64,000 bases of DNA from an uncultured Bacteroides sp. (lineage in GTDB: Bacteria > Bacteroidota > Bacteroidia > Bacteroidales > Bacteroidaceae): positions 1 to 64,000 of the forward strand of contig CALADS010000038.1 in NCBI GenBank assembly GCA_937890825.1. The letters run 5' to 3'. This document shows positions 1-9,198 of this stretch, in pieces. Made by a program: the position numbers and the translations under genes. The first letter of the stretch is position 1, and every line of letters begins with the position of its first letter. Under the pieces are notes generated by a model that was given only the letters and a program-made list of their open reading frames with translations, searched no databases and had not been told where the DNA came from.

Positions 1-133
1 CTCCCGCAACTGCTGCAAGTCTCTCGGGAGTCATGAGTCCCACGGTGTTTTCTGGCGTAACGCCGACAAAATTTTTCAAGTTCTCTACAACTGAACCTTG
101 TTTCAAGTATTCGTTTAATGTAATCTTTTCCAT
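1..133 (-). CDS. Prophage small protein, N-terminal part only
   Basis: The frame opens with ATG 41 nt after the stop of the 501-aa fibre-like gene and runs off the left edge. It begins MEKITLNEYL and continues open for 44 codons. It is the last visible gene of the tail/fibre operon. I do not recognise the family; a small virion or lysis-proximal protein would fit its place. That it is a gene rests only on the open frame and its operon-like spacing. Confidence 0.6.
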   Translation of the reverse strand, partial: MEKITLNEYLKQGSVVENLKNFVGVTPENTVGLMTPERLAAVAG

Positions 134-174
134 AATACATATTTTTTATTGTTATACAAATCTTTTTATTCGTT

Positions 175-1680
175 TTATCCGCAGTAGAATACTATCCAAT
201 CCGTTGCATCGCTCACCACGAACAGCGCCACGTTTTGATTAATCTCGTACTGCTTGACACTCGTACTGTTGTTCTCGTCCTTAATGCCGCCGGGCACGTT
301 GCTGCCTACCTTCAGATAGGTGTAATCGCCGCCCGAAGTCTTTTTGATATAAATCACCCGGCCGGGACAGGTGGAAGCATTTGGCAGATAGACGTTGTTC
401 GTGCCGTTGATGGTACGGATGAAGTAGTCATCCACACCTACCTGATGAGTTCCACCCGTCAGAGCTACCACCTTACGCTCGGATGGATAAGTCAACCATG
501 CTGTTTCAACTCCATCAATCACCCGATTGTATGTAAGTCCGCTCGGTGTAAGCGTGAATGACTTGCCGGGCATGGTGCCTTTGACAATGCCATTTGAATG
601 AAGCAGGCAACTGTTGGTTTCATTCCCTTTGGAATCGTAACGGAACAGTTCGATGGTGGCGGAACGAGTCAGCTTATCATCGAAAGATACGTTGCACACC
701 TTTTTCCCTTCTGCATCATAAAGACTTACCGATGGCTTGTCTACACCGTCGGGCGATGGGTCTAACACAATTTTCCGACCTTGCGCATCTGTACACTCCA
801 GCAGCTTGAACGTGCCTTCCGTACCCTCCAAATGACCGCCAAAGACGCTGTTTCCTTTGATGATCATTTCCAAGGCTTCGATGCGTCCGGTGAGCCAGTC
901 GATAAGCACATTGGGGGTGAAGAGCGGTTTGCCGTCGGGTGACAGCTTGCCGAAATTCTCGTAGCCATGTTCGGTGGTGACAGGTGATCCGTCGGGGCCA
1001 ATTCCGTGCTGCGAAATGGTATGGTTCCCGACAAAAACAGTGGATGCTATCTTGCCGAAATCGGCCACCATGGCATTGACAAGCATATACTCCACATAGT
1101 CCATGAGCCGCCACCACTCGTTTTTCACGTCGGTGGCCGGGTCGATATTCAAGCAATCCTCATTGAGACGGAAAAGTACATAGTACATCCCATGGCGTTC
1201 TACAAAAATCTTCACATCTTCCGTACTTCGATACGTCCGTCCGGCCTTCCAGGATCCGTAAGGTACGATGATAGTACTGCTGCCTGGTCTTCCCTGTTCT
1301 CCGTCGCGCACCGTAGATACATGCAGCGTGGCCAGCACCACTTCATGTCTGCCTGACGAAGCTGGTGTATAAGCTTGGATGATAAACTTGTCGTATGCTT
1401 TGCTTTCTGCGCGACCCGTATTCACCGTGACAGACGAGACCGATACGCCAGACTCAACGGCAGCCTCGCAGGATGCTCCTTTGCACCGCACATAGCGCAT
1501 ATGCGCCTGTGCAGGCTGCCGGTCCTTGTTGTTCTCGGATAGGAAGAGAGAAACGTCGAAACTATCCTCACGCGCTATCCCGTCAGACTGACAAGGCACC
1601 GCCGATACAGACGGTTCCAGGACATATACCTTGAGCGGTCGCATACGGCGAATATTTGTGTGTAATCGAACCTCTGTCAT
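175..1680 (-). CDS. Phage tail fibre or tip protein
   Basis: 501-aa protein at the distal end of the tail operon. Its start, with EVR and IRR within the first 13 residues, resembles that of the next upstream protein, so the two may share an attachment module. The middle (about 150-300) is rich in aromatic and charged residues. The C-terminal third (about 300-501) is Gly/Ser/Thr/Asn-rich with short beta-like segments, as in receptor-binding fibres. Five nt separate it from the upstream gene. Fibre or host-recognition protein is inferred from position and composition; no family was firmly identified. Confidence 0.6.
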   Translation of the reverse strand: MTEVRLHTNIRRMRPLKVYVLEPSVSAVPCQSDGIAREDSFDVSLFLSENNKDRQPAQAHMRYVRCKGASCEAAVESGVSVSSVTVNTGRAESKAYDKFIIQAYTPASSGRHEVVLATLHVSTVRDGEQGRPGSSTIIVPYGSWKAGRTYRSTEDVKIFVERHGMYYVLFRLNEDCLNIDPATDVKNEWWRLMDYVEYMLVNAMVADFGKIASTVFVGNHTISQHGIGPDGSPVTTEHGYENFGKLSPDGKPLFTPNVLIDWLTGRIEALEMIIKGNSVFGGHLEGTEGTFKLLECTDAQGRKIVLDPSPDGVDKPSVSLYDAEGKKVCNVSFDDKLTRSATIELFRYDSKGNETNSCLLHSNGIVKGTMPGKSFTLTPSGLTYNRVIDGVETAWLTYPSERKVVALTGGTHQVGVDDYFIRTINGTNNVYLPNASTCPGRVIYIKKTSGGDYTYLKVGSNVPGGIKDENNSTSVKQYEINQNVALFVVSDATDWIVFYCG

Positions 1681-1685
1681 ACAAA

Positions 1686-2768
1686 TCAGAACTTATCGTT
1701 TGCGATGATTTCAAGTTGCAGGCTGCCCGGTTCCGCTTTGTCCACATCATTAGCTGTGATGGTTTGCGATGTAGTGGCCACCGTACTGTGATCATTGTCC
1801 AGCGTGATGGGAGTGCCATCTTCCTTGCTGGCGGCAAATTTGAATTTGCCGTCAAACTCTGACATTTTTTCGCCCTTGCTGTTAAGCACAGACGGTGTAT
1901 AGACTACAGTGTCACTGTCGTAGACAATCGTCTCATTAGCTGGTACGGCATTCTTCGCTATGTGCATAGGGTCTGAAGCATCTACCACGCCCTGCGTATC
2001 GCTGGTGAGCACGGCCCCATTTTTATCTTTAAATAAGGCATACACATTAAGCGCAGAGTCTACCATGTCAGCCGTCACGGTGATGGTGTGGTCTGTACCG
2101 TCGCTCACCTCACTGCCCGTGCCGGTGGTAAGCGGTTGCAGCTGGCCATTGATGATTTTCTTCCAATCCACACTATATTCGCCGTTGGGTACCACAGACC
2201 CTCCATGGTATAGCTGTCCGCGCAGTTTGATGCTGCCGCCTGTGTCACGGATGGTGTAGCCGTTGTTGTCTGGAGATAAGATACGCCCTTTATACACATC
2301 AGCACTGGCCCGGCCAATCTGTATGGTCATTTGTCCTTGTGCGCGGTCGTCGATACCGGCTACCTTGATGGCACAATCCAGACCGATGCTATCGTTGTCT
2401 TGATTCTCCTTGCTGGCCAGGTTCTTAACAATCTTCAGTGCAGGCACTTCGTTGTGCGTGATACGCTTAAAAACACCTTCCAGCCCCTTGTTGGTACTCA
2501 ATCCGTCAGGACCGAATGTCAACTTGGTGACATTATAAGTCCACTGGTCATCCGTATAGATGATGCGTAACAGATTCGTGTAGATATTTGCCCAGAAAAT
2601 AGGTTGATTGGACTCAATCGCCCAATCCGGAGAAACGAGAGCCTGGCCGTTTTCTCCCTCACCGCGGTAATCCTGGAACGGGTCGCCGACGTTACACTCC
2701 ATTTTTACGGTTACTTCCTTACCATTCCGCAAACGGCGGATGGTGGTGGTTTCTCTAACTTCACTCAT
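1686..2768 (-). CDS. Phage distal tail structural protein
   Basis: 360 aa, starting 2 nt after the stop of the 167-aa gene. The N-terminus (EVR, then TTIRRLRNGK) resembles that of the downstream 501-aa protein. The C-terminal half has repeated Ig-like strand patterns (TITVTADMVDSALNVYALF, and TITANDVDKAEPGSLQLEI), suggesting tandem beta-sandwich domains. These patterns also recall the 394-aa protein two genes upstream. It is probably a baseplate-proximal or fibre-associated structural protein; the exact role is unknown. Confidence 0.55.
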   Translation of the reverse strand: MSEVRETTTIRRLRNGKEVTVKMECNVGDPFQDYRGEGENGQALVSPDWAIESNQPIFWANIYTNLLRIIYTDDQWTYNVTKLTFGPDGLSTNKGLEGVFKRITHNEVPALKIVKNLASKENQDNDSIGLDCAIKVAGIDDRAQGQMTIQIGRASADVYKGRILSPDNNGYTIRDTGGSIKLRGQLYHGGSVVPNGEYSVDWKKIINGQLQPLTTGTGSEVSDGTDHTITVTADMVDSALNVYALFKDKNGAVLTSDTQGVVDASDPMHIAKNAVPANETIVYDSDTVVYTPSVLNSKGEKMSEFDGKFKFAASKEDGTPITLDNDHSTVATTSQTITANDVDKAEPGSLQLEIIANDKF

Positions 2769-2770
2769 AG

Positions 2771-3274
2771 TTACTGTTGATTAATAGGTTCTTGATTCAA
2801 TGATTCTTCAGTAGCGGGCGCCGACTGCAACTGCTGTTCAAGCTGCCCGACCTCTTCGGGCGTCAACGGCTGCTGGCTGAAACCGGGGTCTATCTCCTCG
2901 GTGCCGGTATCAGTAGCAGGCGGAAACTCTGTCTGCGTGCCACCTTGCGTAAATCCGGGGTCAATCTCCTCGGTATCCGTACCGCTGTCGGGGTGCTGTG
3001 GGGCGCCCTGTTCCTGCTCTTGCGGCTTGGTATCCGGCACAAAGCCGAATGTGTTCGTGTGCCGATAATAATACGCTTCGTCAGGTGACATGATATGCCC
3101 GCCTACGGCTTCTACTTTTTCTTCGAGACTGCCTTCTCCGGGCATTTGCTTCAATTCAGACAGGTTCATCATAACCATGCCGTTTGGGTCAGCTTTTCGC
3201 CAGCCAAGCCCCATTTTCTTTGCTTCGGCATGGGGTATCAACGCATACCGGTAATTATACTTTTCCAAAATCAT
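2771..3274 (-). CDS. Phage protein with EEIDPGF repeat
   Basis: 167 aa. The first 75 residues look globular. The rest is a low-complexity acidic, Pro/Gln/Thr-rich tail with two copies of a T-EEIDPGF motif about 28 residues apart. Its ATG overlaps the upstream stop (ATGA), which implies translational coupling to the 394-aa gene. A flexible linker or fibre-chaperone role is possible. No family recognised. Confidence 0.55.
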   Translation of the reverse strand: MILEKYNYRYALIPHAEAKKMGLGWRKADPNGMVMMNLSELKQMPGEGSLEEKVEAVGGHIMSPDEAYYYRHTNTFGFVPDTKPQEQEQGAPQHPDSGTDTEEIDPGFTQGGTQTEFPPATDTGTEEIDPGFSQQPLTPEEVGQLEQQLQSAPATEESLNQEPINQQ

Positions 3275-4455
3275 AACTCCCTCCTTTCTTTTTGCACGAT
3301 AATAACTTGTCCGGTGTCGCTGGTGAGTGCGCGCCCATTCGGTTCGTCAACCAAGAGTGCATAGGCCCCTTTCTCATAGATTTCTGTGCAGATGTCTATT
3401 TCATCCGTTTTCATGGGCAGCTTCACCGGTCCGAACCCAGTCGCTACTTTGTTGTAGGTGGTACCTGCGGCTGAATCCTTGATGAGCCAGTCACACGTCC
3501 AGTATTTGTCAGGGTTCGCCACGACACCTTGCGGACCGCTGGCTATGACTTCACCTACCGTATAGGTAGCATCCCCATTCACAAAGCCATCGCCTCCAAG
3601 TACCTGCTTAAACTCGATACCATCCGGATATTTACGCACAAGCCGGATGTCTTCAATATTCGCATTGACGGGAGCTGTGGACGGGATTACCTTGTCAGGA
3701 TGCAGAGATGATTTAAATCGTATGACTGAGTCATTAAAACAACGCTTGTCAACAGTGAGTGCGAATGTCTTAGGGTCAATCGCATCGAAGCGGATATCTT
3801 CTGCAGGGTTGACGGCAACCTCTTTCCCGCCGTCAAGGACAAACCACCAGCCGCCGACAACCGATGTGTCAGTGAGCTGTTCATCGCCTAGCTGGAACGA
3901 GGGTGTGATAACATCCTGATACTGCTCCGGTGTATCCAGTTGAAACGGGTCAATGAGATAGGTCGTCGGGCGATTGAGCTTCGTATATAGCAACAACGAT
4001 GCGACAGATGCCGTGGTCAGCGGGATGTCTTTCTCCACCTTCAGCGTGCGTTTGCGGCGCTTGTCAAAGTATTGCGCAGCGAATTTCAGCGTGATGGTGG
4101 TGAGATAAGGCACATTCTTGTTGACAATGATGCTTCCCTTCTTACGGTCTTCGGTACCCTCGGTAGAGACATCATAATCCGGTGTATTGCAATCGGTGGG
4201 AGCTGCCCCGTTTACGACTTGTTTCCACGAGATGTTAATCAGTTCTGCCGTGGCATCGCGGCTGCTCTTGGCATCACGGTCAACGATGTGGAACGTAGGC
4301 TCAATCAACGTAGGTGTGACCGTGCGGTCGGGATAAAACAAATCGTTGTCCGCATCGTGCTGCTGGTCGAGCGTACCGCCGGAGACTGCGAACGTAATGG
4401 TCCAGTCTATCGGACGAAAGATTTTCTGCGATTTGCTGTAAAGTTTCTTTGCCAT
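3271..4455 (-). CDS. Phage distal tail structural protein
   Basis: 394 aa, between the large 877-aa tail protein (11-nt gap) and the 167-aa protein (4-nt overlap). The composition is beta-rich with no membrane segment. The C-terminus (ALLVDEPNGRALTSDTGQVI) resembles part of the 360-aa protein (LTSDTQGVVDASD), so the two may be distant paralogs with repeated beta-sandwich modules. Baseplate or fibre function is inferred from location only. Confidence 0.55.
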   Translation of the reverse strand: MAKKLYSKSQKIFRPIDWTITFAVSGGTLDQQHDADNDLFYPDRTVTPTLIEPTFHIVDRDAKSSRDATAELINISWKQVVNGAAPTDCNTPDYDVSTEGTEDRKKGSIIVNKNVPYLTTITLKFAAQYFDKRRKRTLKVEKDIPLTTASVASLLLYTKLNRPTTYLIDPFQLDTPEQYQDVITPSFQLGDEQLTDTSVVGGWWFVLDGGKEVAVNPAEDIRFDAIDPKTFALTVDKRCFNDSVIRFKSSLHPDKVIPSTAPVNANIEDIRLVRKYPDGIEFKQVLGGDGFVNGDATYTVGEVIASGPQGVVANPDKYWTCDWLIKDSAAGTTYNKVATGFGPVKLPMKTDEIDICTEIYEKGAYALLVDEPNGRALTSDTGQVIIVQKERREL

Positions 4456-4466
4456 ATTATTTATTT

Positions 4467-7100
4467 TTAATTATCAATTGTTTCTATTGCTTTGACTTCG
4501 TACACTTCTTCGCCATCACGGACGAAGGCTGTAACGGTGAAGCGGTTCACTTCTTTGGGACAATCCACATCCCGCAAGCGGATGCACTTTTTTTCGCCCA
4601 GGTGCTGCGACGGCCAGGCAAGGTCGGCGGCAGGGTCGCCCGTGTCACGGCTCCAGGCAATGTCTTCTTCCGATACATCCTCGGTGATTTCTTCTACACC
4701 GCGAAATATATGTACCACGATGGGACAGTCTATAACCTCCACAAAGGCATCACCGTTGGGCTTCTCCAACTCAATATGCAGTGTTGTGTCTCCGCTGATC
4801 TGTACCCAGTCCACTGCGTCCCATTTGGGAACCTCGTGCGTACCACTCTTCAGACAGCGGTAACGGCAACTGTTGGCCCAGACATCGTGCGTTTCGAAGC
4901 GTCCGTTGGTGGACCGCTTGGCCCGGCAGAGATAAGGGTCGGGGCCCTTGGCCACGGCAGGGTCGTATAAGCCACGGTCAACAATATCGGCTTCGACATT
5001 GCCCTGATAGTCTACCCGAATAATATCCTGCGCAATAAGCCCCCGCACCCACAGATAAGGCTCGTCGGGATTGATGCCTTTATCCTTGAGAAAGTCGAGC
5101 ATCACCGGCAGGCCGTAGAAGCTGGCATAGTTCGAGGTCTCCAGCTTGGGCTTGTACACTCCCGTCAGGTAAACGATGCGTCCTTCAGGAGAAGAGATGT
5201 ACCAGCAGCGCTGTCTTTCCTTGTTCGTGGCGTTGCCCCAATGGTGAACAATCATATTTTCAACAGGCGGATAATTGACATTACCCTCGCACTCAGCCGG
5301 AGCATACATGGCCACGGTGAGGGTGTTGTCCTGCGTGTTCTTGGCGAGCACCCGGTACCAGCCTACATAGCTTTTATTGTTCACGGTCAGGTCTTCGAGG
5401 CTGGCCCGCAGCACATCATCTACCTCTAGATCCGTGATGTCGTTATCATGCTTGCGCACCATGGATAGTCGATAAGTGTTCTCGCTGACTAGTTCCACAT
5501 GTTCTATCTCGCCCGAATCCGTCATTACAAAATCGCCCGCCAAAGCGGTGAGCTTGTTCATGATAAGCGTGAGGATGTGCATCTGTTTGGCCGACAGTGT
5601 GGTGAACATACCGTTGCCGTCGGCATCGATGGCTGCCCCGGTGCGTGTGGCCAGCGGTTCTGAGAACTTCCCGAACTCTGCACCACCCAACATCCGCAGC
5701 AGATATTGCAGGCTTTCTGGCACATCCTTGCGGACGTACCTTTGGTCACCGTCTTTCAGGCTGCCTGCTTCGTCAGCATAGCCGGCGTGTATTTTCTTAC
5801 CGTCGACGGTCAGATACTGGCCCGCCATGGCGAGCAGGTTCAGCAGGTCAATGTTCTGATGCTGATGCCCGACACCGCCTCCTGATCCGGCAGCATCGCC
5901 CAGCAGTTGGCCGATGACTTGCGCGATGGCGCCCATCGTAGTGGTTCCCCAGTTTTCAGCATACGGATTCTGCACCGGGAACAATACCCCCTCAGACAAG
6001 GGTAGTCTGCCTACCTCAGCTAGCCGAGGGGGTATAGTAAAATTTCCTACTTCGGGTATTTCAATGTTTAAGACTTCAAGCGGTTGTTTAGCGCGTGTCA
6101 GGTTCAGCAGGGGCACGGCTTCTGCGAACTGATAGCTGAAGCTGTAACCACACGGGTCAAACTGGTTCGACATCTTGGCCGAACTTTCAGTTACCGTGAT
6201 TTTCCTCATCACGTTGCCGTCAAAGATATATTTGCCGGTGGACGGGAAAAAATCTAACAGCCATTTGGTTTCGTCTTTGCTCAGATAGCCGGTGTGCTTG
6301 GTATAGATACGTTCTGTATCCACACGATATTCTTCAGTCTCTTCATCCAGCTCGGCTACGTTGTGGGTATGCTTTGCTTCCAGTGATTTTTCGCCGTAGG
6401 CCCTGAAACTGTCCAGACCGCCAAGCGAGTTTTCAAAAAGCACCCAGTCTTCCTGCAGCGACTTGGCTGCTTCGGCACGATAGCGCTGCACATAGGTCAG
6501 ACGTTCGCCGGCTGCTGTTTCCACCCACACGTCATAGGCTCCGGGCAGTTTGTCTTTAAACTTACCGGAAACAACGGCATACTGCAAGGGCAGGGTATAG
6601 GCTTTCCCGGCAGACAAGCTGGCGTAGGTGATGGTTTCGTCACTGCCGCTAAAGTATGCCTTCAGCTTAACGACACAGTCAGCTACGGCATAATAGGTTA
6701 AAAACTCCGGGCTATAGTAGGTTACTTTCTTTTCGGTGGGTTGCCACGTCAGCCAGTTCTGCTGCAAAAAGGTGGTGGCAGCATCCTCCAGGTGGGCGAC
6801 ACCGCCACGCACCACACGAAAGTGGACTTCGGTTTCATCAATGACAGCGGTAAAGTCTGCAGCCAGTTCGGGCTGTTCATAGACTTCACCGCTTTCTCTC
6901 AGCTGATAGCGCAGGCTGGCGTGGATGATGTCTTTGACATCAATCTCGATTTGCTGGTTGTCTCCGGTCGAATATCGCTGTGAGATGATTTCTTGATTCC
7001 CTTTTTTCAGCACAAAAACGACAGGGCTCACCGAATTTATGATGAATGCTTTGATGTTTTGGCTGAAGCATAAGGTATCTGGTTGCTGTACTATAGTCAT
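4467..7100 (-). CDS. Large tail fibre / baseplate protein
   Basis: 877 aa, first gene of the operon behind late promoter P1. Residues 1-350 look like a beta-rich attachment region. Around 410-425 is a Gly/His/Gln stretch (GHQHQN) of the kind seen near trimerisation sites of fibres. It is followed by a YADEAGSLKDGDQRYVRKD segment typical of fibre-like repeats in Bacteroides phages. The C-terminal third holds further beta domains with many Trp and Cys residues. The likely role is host recognition at the tail tip; the assignment is by size, composition and gene order. Confidence 0.6.
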   Translation of the reverse strand: MTIVQQPDTLCFSQNIKAFIINSVSPVVFVLKKGNQEIISQRYSTGDNQQIEIDVKDIIHASLRYQLRESGEVYEQPELAADFTAVIDETEVHFRVVRGGVAHLEDAATTFLQQNWLTWQPTEKKVTYYSPEFLTYYAVADCVVKLKAYFSGSDETITYASLSAGKAYTLPLQYAVVSGKFKDKLPGAYDVWVETAAGERLTYVQRYRAEAAKSLQEDWVLFENSLGGLDSFRAYGEKSLEAKHTHNVAELDEETEEYRVDTERIYTKHTGYLSKDETKWLLDFFPSTGKYIFDGNVMRKITVTESSAKMSNQFDPCGYSFSYQFAEAVPLLNLTRAKQPLEVLNIEIPEVGNFTIPPRLAEVGRLPLSEGVLFPVQNPYAENWGTTTMGAIAQVIGQLLGDAAGSGGGVGHQHQNIDLLNLLAMAGQYLTVDGKKIHAGYADEAGSLKDGDQRYVRKDVPESLQYLLRMLGGAEFGKFSEPLATRTGAAIDADGNGMFTTLSAKQMHILTLIMNKLTALAGDFVMTDSGEIEHVELVSENTYRLSMVRKHDNDITDLEVDDVLRASLEDLTVNNKSYVGWYRVLAKNTQDNTLTVAMYAPAECEGNVNYPPVENMIVHHWGNATNKERQRCWYISSPEGRIVYLTGVYKPKLETSNYASFYGLPVMLDFLKDKGINPDEPYLWVRGLIAQDIIRVDYQGNVEADIVDRGLYDPAVAKGPDPYLCRAKRSTNGRFETHDVWANSCRYRCLKSGTHEVPKWDAVDWVQISGDTTLHIELEKPNGDAFVEVIDCPIVVHIFRGVEEITEDVSEEDIAWSRDTGDPAADLAWPSQHLGEKKCIRLRDVDCPKEVNRFTVTAFVRDGEEVYEVKAIETIDN

Positions 7101-7117
7101 AGGCTTAATCTTTGTAG

Positions 7118-7153
7118 CAAAATTAGTTTAGATTAGGCAGCTACTAAAGGACA
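7118..7153 (-). promoter_or_regulatory. Late promoter P1
   Basis: On the minus strand TGTCCTTTA is followed after 19 nt by TAATTTTG (a Bacteroides-type -7 box), 17 nt before the ATG of the 877-aa gene. The upstream box overlaps the stop codon of the preceding gene. Four other prophage promoters share the layout. Confidence 0.8.
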
Positions 7154-9198
7154 GAATTTATACGCTCTACTACGAGGTATATTTTATAACGGTAGAAATA
7201 TTTTCCTGTATCTCGTGAGGTGGAATATCCATAGCAATAGCGTGAATAATATGCCCCACCCTCTTTATATTGAGCTTCTGTTGCCAACGGAGGGTAGATT
7301 GGATCAAGATTTTCTTCATACCGCTGCAATTTGATATCATAGGCCGGTTTACCGGCTTCCAGATAACTTTCTTCTGAGATGATTTCTCTTTCTGATGTTA
7401 TGACCTTCCAACGATAGCCTGTTCTATCTTTTTTCAGACGTTCTGATTCATTCATTGCGACATTGAGGGGTTCATACAAAGATGCCGTAAACATATCTGA
7501 ACTCATTACTTCATTTCGTACGCCAAGATTATACTTCATCACATCAAAAAAGCATGCCTGACCGTCGACTATTACCTTTCTATGCGCTTGCAGTGTTTGT
7601 TTTATTACGTCTGGGAAAAGGAAATCAGCTTTTACTTCATGCATTGAATTCCTGAGTAGATTGTCATATTCTCTATAGAAACGCTCATAAAGTCCACTAG
7701 GCCCGTTATACAATAGGCTAAAAGATCGTTCTCCATTCCCATCCGTTAGACTACCTTCAGGGGCTGTCCTTATGGTTTTATCATCATTCAAGATAGAGGG
7801 CTTAAAAAACGATAAGATACATTTTTGGTCATGATTAGCGGTTGCTATATATTCTCTTTTTGTTTCATCTCCATCAGGTATGTCTATTCCGATTACAGTT
7901 GAATTCAACGCTCTTCCTGCACCGATGAATGGCATGCTTGTTGGTCGGCTTGTGCTGGGCCGGCTTCCACTTGGTCTGCCCGATTCAGTGCTTTCAACAG
8001 TTCCTGCAGTGATACAGTATACAGCATCAGGAACGGATACTTCATAAGCTTCCAATGTTCCTCCTCCCCAATATGGTAGATGTCCGTCACTGACTTCAAT
8101 GTCGAATTCAAATTTATGATACCCCGTTCTCTTATAACTGTTGGATGTCGGGTCATACCAAGCATTCGGGTATTTCGATTGGATAGCACTCGTAGATTCA
8201 TAGGTGTCAGAACCGTCTGTTATAAATTCATCTGATGTGAGACGAAGTTGTTTATAGTCTGGATAGGATATTTCCGGATGCCCTACTAAGTACGGTGTTA
8301 AGTCAGGTACATCAGTTTCGTTGATGATATCTTTAAAAAATACCACACGGACAGAACGAGCACCTTCATCTGGTACAAATTCACAACAGAATTTTTTTCG
8401 ATATACATCCAATACGTCATTACACATACAGTCGGGTACGAGATGAGATAGCTTTATCATGCCATTGGCTAGGCTGTCCATAGTATTATTGATAAAGACT
8501 ATATTCTTAAAAGTAGCATCACTGGTGATAGCACTCTCTTCCATCGTATATCCAAAATATTCAAATAGTCTTTTCAATAGATAAGAGCCACGGATGAATG
8601 GTGACATATAATAGCCTGGTGACAGAACAATCGTGTTACCGTCAACCGTTTCTGTTTGCTCTTTTTCATTGACAAAATTGTATGGACCATTGCGATAGCT
8701 TTCTACTTGATTTACTTCTTTTTTCATATCGTCCATTTCAATACGTATAGGGAAAATGGCGAAGTTCTCGTTAGATCCGTCCAATAGACTTCGACAAAAT
8801 TGAATGCCTTCTTCTACGGTGGTTATTCCTGGTACGGTTTCATCACCAAATATCTCCATCAACGATATATTTTTCATCCTTGATAGGAAAGCACCATCAT
8901 TCATATAGAACGATGTTGATATACTTTCACCCCTTTGGGCGCTGAGAACAGCTTGCCTGCAGGCCATCATGTATCCCCCATCTATGAGGGTACATGATAT
9001 TTCGGCTGCTTGTTTATTGCGATTCGCTAACAGATCCGGATAACCGGTCAATTGTCTGTTCAAATCTGTATCAGGCAGGTCCAAAGGCAGGCTCTGTTCC
9101 CCATACTCATTGAAAAACAAATTAGGCTTTTCTATTTCAATTTGCGTATCAGAATTCAATTGATACGCTTTCTGGCTTTTGTTATGTATAATTTTCAT
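7144..9198 (-). CDS. Phage distal tail / tail tip protein
   Basis: 684 aa, translationally coupled to the tape measure gene (ATGA overlap). The gene directly after a tape measure usually encodes the distal tail or tip protein. The N-terminal 100 residues (NKSQKAYQLNSDTQIEIEKP onward) look like a beta-sandwich attachment domain. A Gly/Ser/Pro-rich linker with SGRPSGSRPSTSRPTS lies near the middle. Adaptor between tube and fibres is the most likely role; no enzyme motif was seen. Confidence 0.6.
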   Translation of the reverse strand: MKIIHNKSQKAYQLNSDTQIEIEKPNLFFNEYGEQSLPLDLPDTDLNRQLTGYPDLLANRNKQAAEISCTLIDGGYMMACRQAVLSAQRGESISTSFYMNDGAFLSRMKNISLMEIFGDETVPGITTVEEGIQFCRSLLDGSNENFAIFPIRIEMDDMKKEVNQVESYRNGPYNFVNEKEQTETVDGNTIVLSPGYYMSPFIRGSYLLKRLFEYFGYTMEESAITSDATFKNIVFINNTMDSLANGMIKLSHLVPDCMCNDVLDVYRKKFCCEFVPDEGARSVRVVFFKDIINETDVPDLTPYLVGHPEISYPDYKQLRLTSDEFITDGSDTYESTSAIQSKYPNAWYDPTSNSYKRTGYHKFEFDIEVSDGHLPYWGGGTLEAYEVSVPDAVYCITAGTVESTESGRPSGSRPSTSRPTSMPFIGAGRALNSTVIGIDIPDGDETKREYIATANHDQKCILSFFKPSILNDDKTIRTAPEGSLTDGNGERSFSLLYNGPSGLYERFYREYDNLLRNSMHEVKADFLFPDVIKQTLQAHRKVIVDGQACFFDVMKYNLGVRNEVMSSDMFTASLYEPLNVAMNESERLKKDRTGYRWKVITSEREIISEESYLEAGKPAYDIKLQRYEENLDPIYPPLATEAQYKEGGAYYSRYCYGYSTSRDTGKYFYRYKIYLVVERINSVL

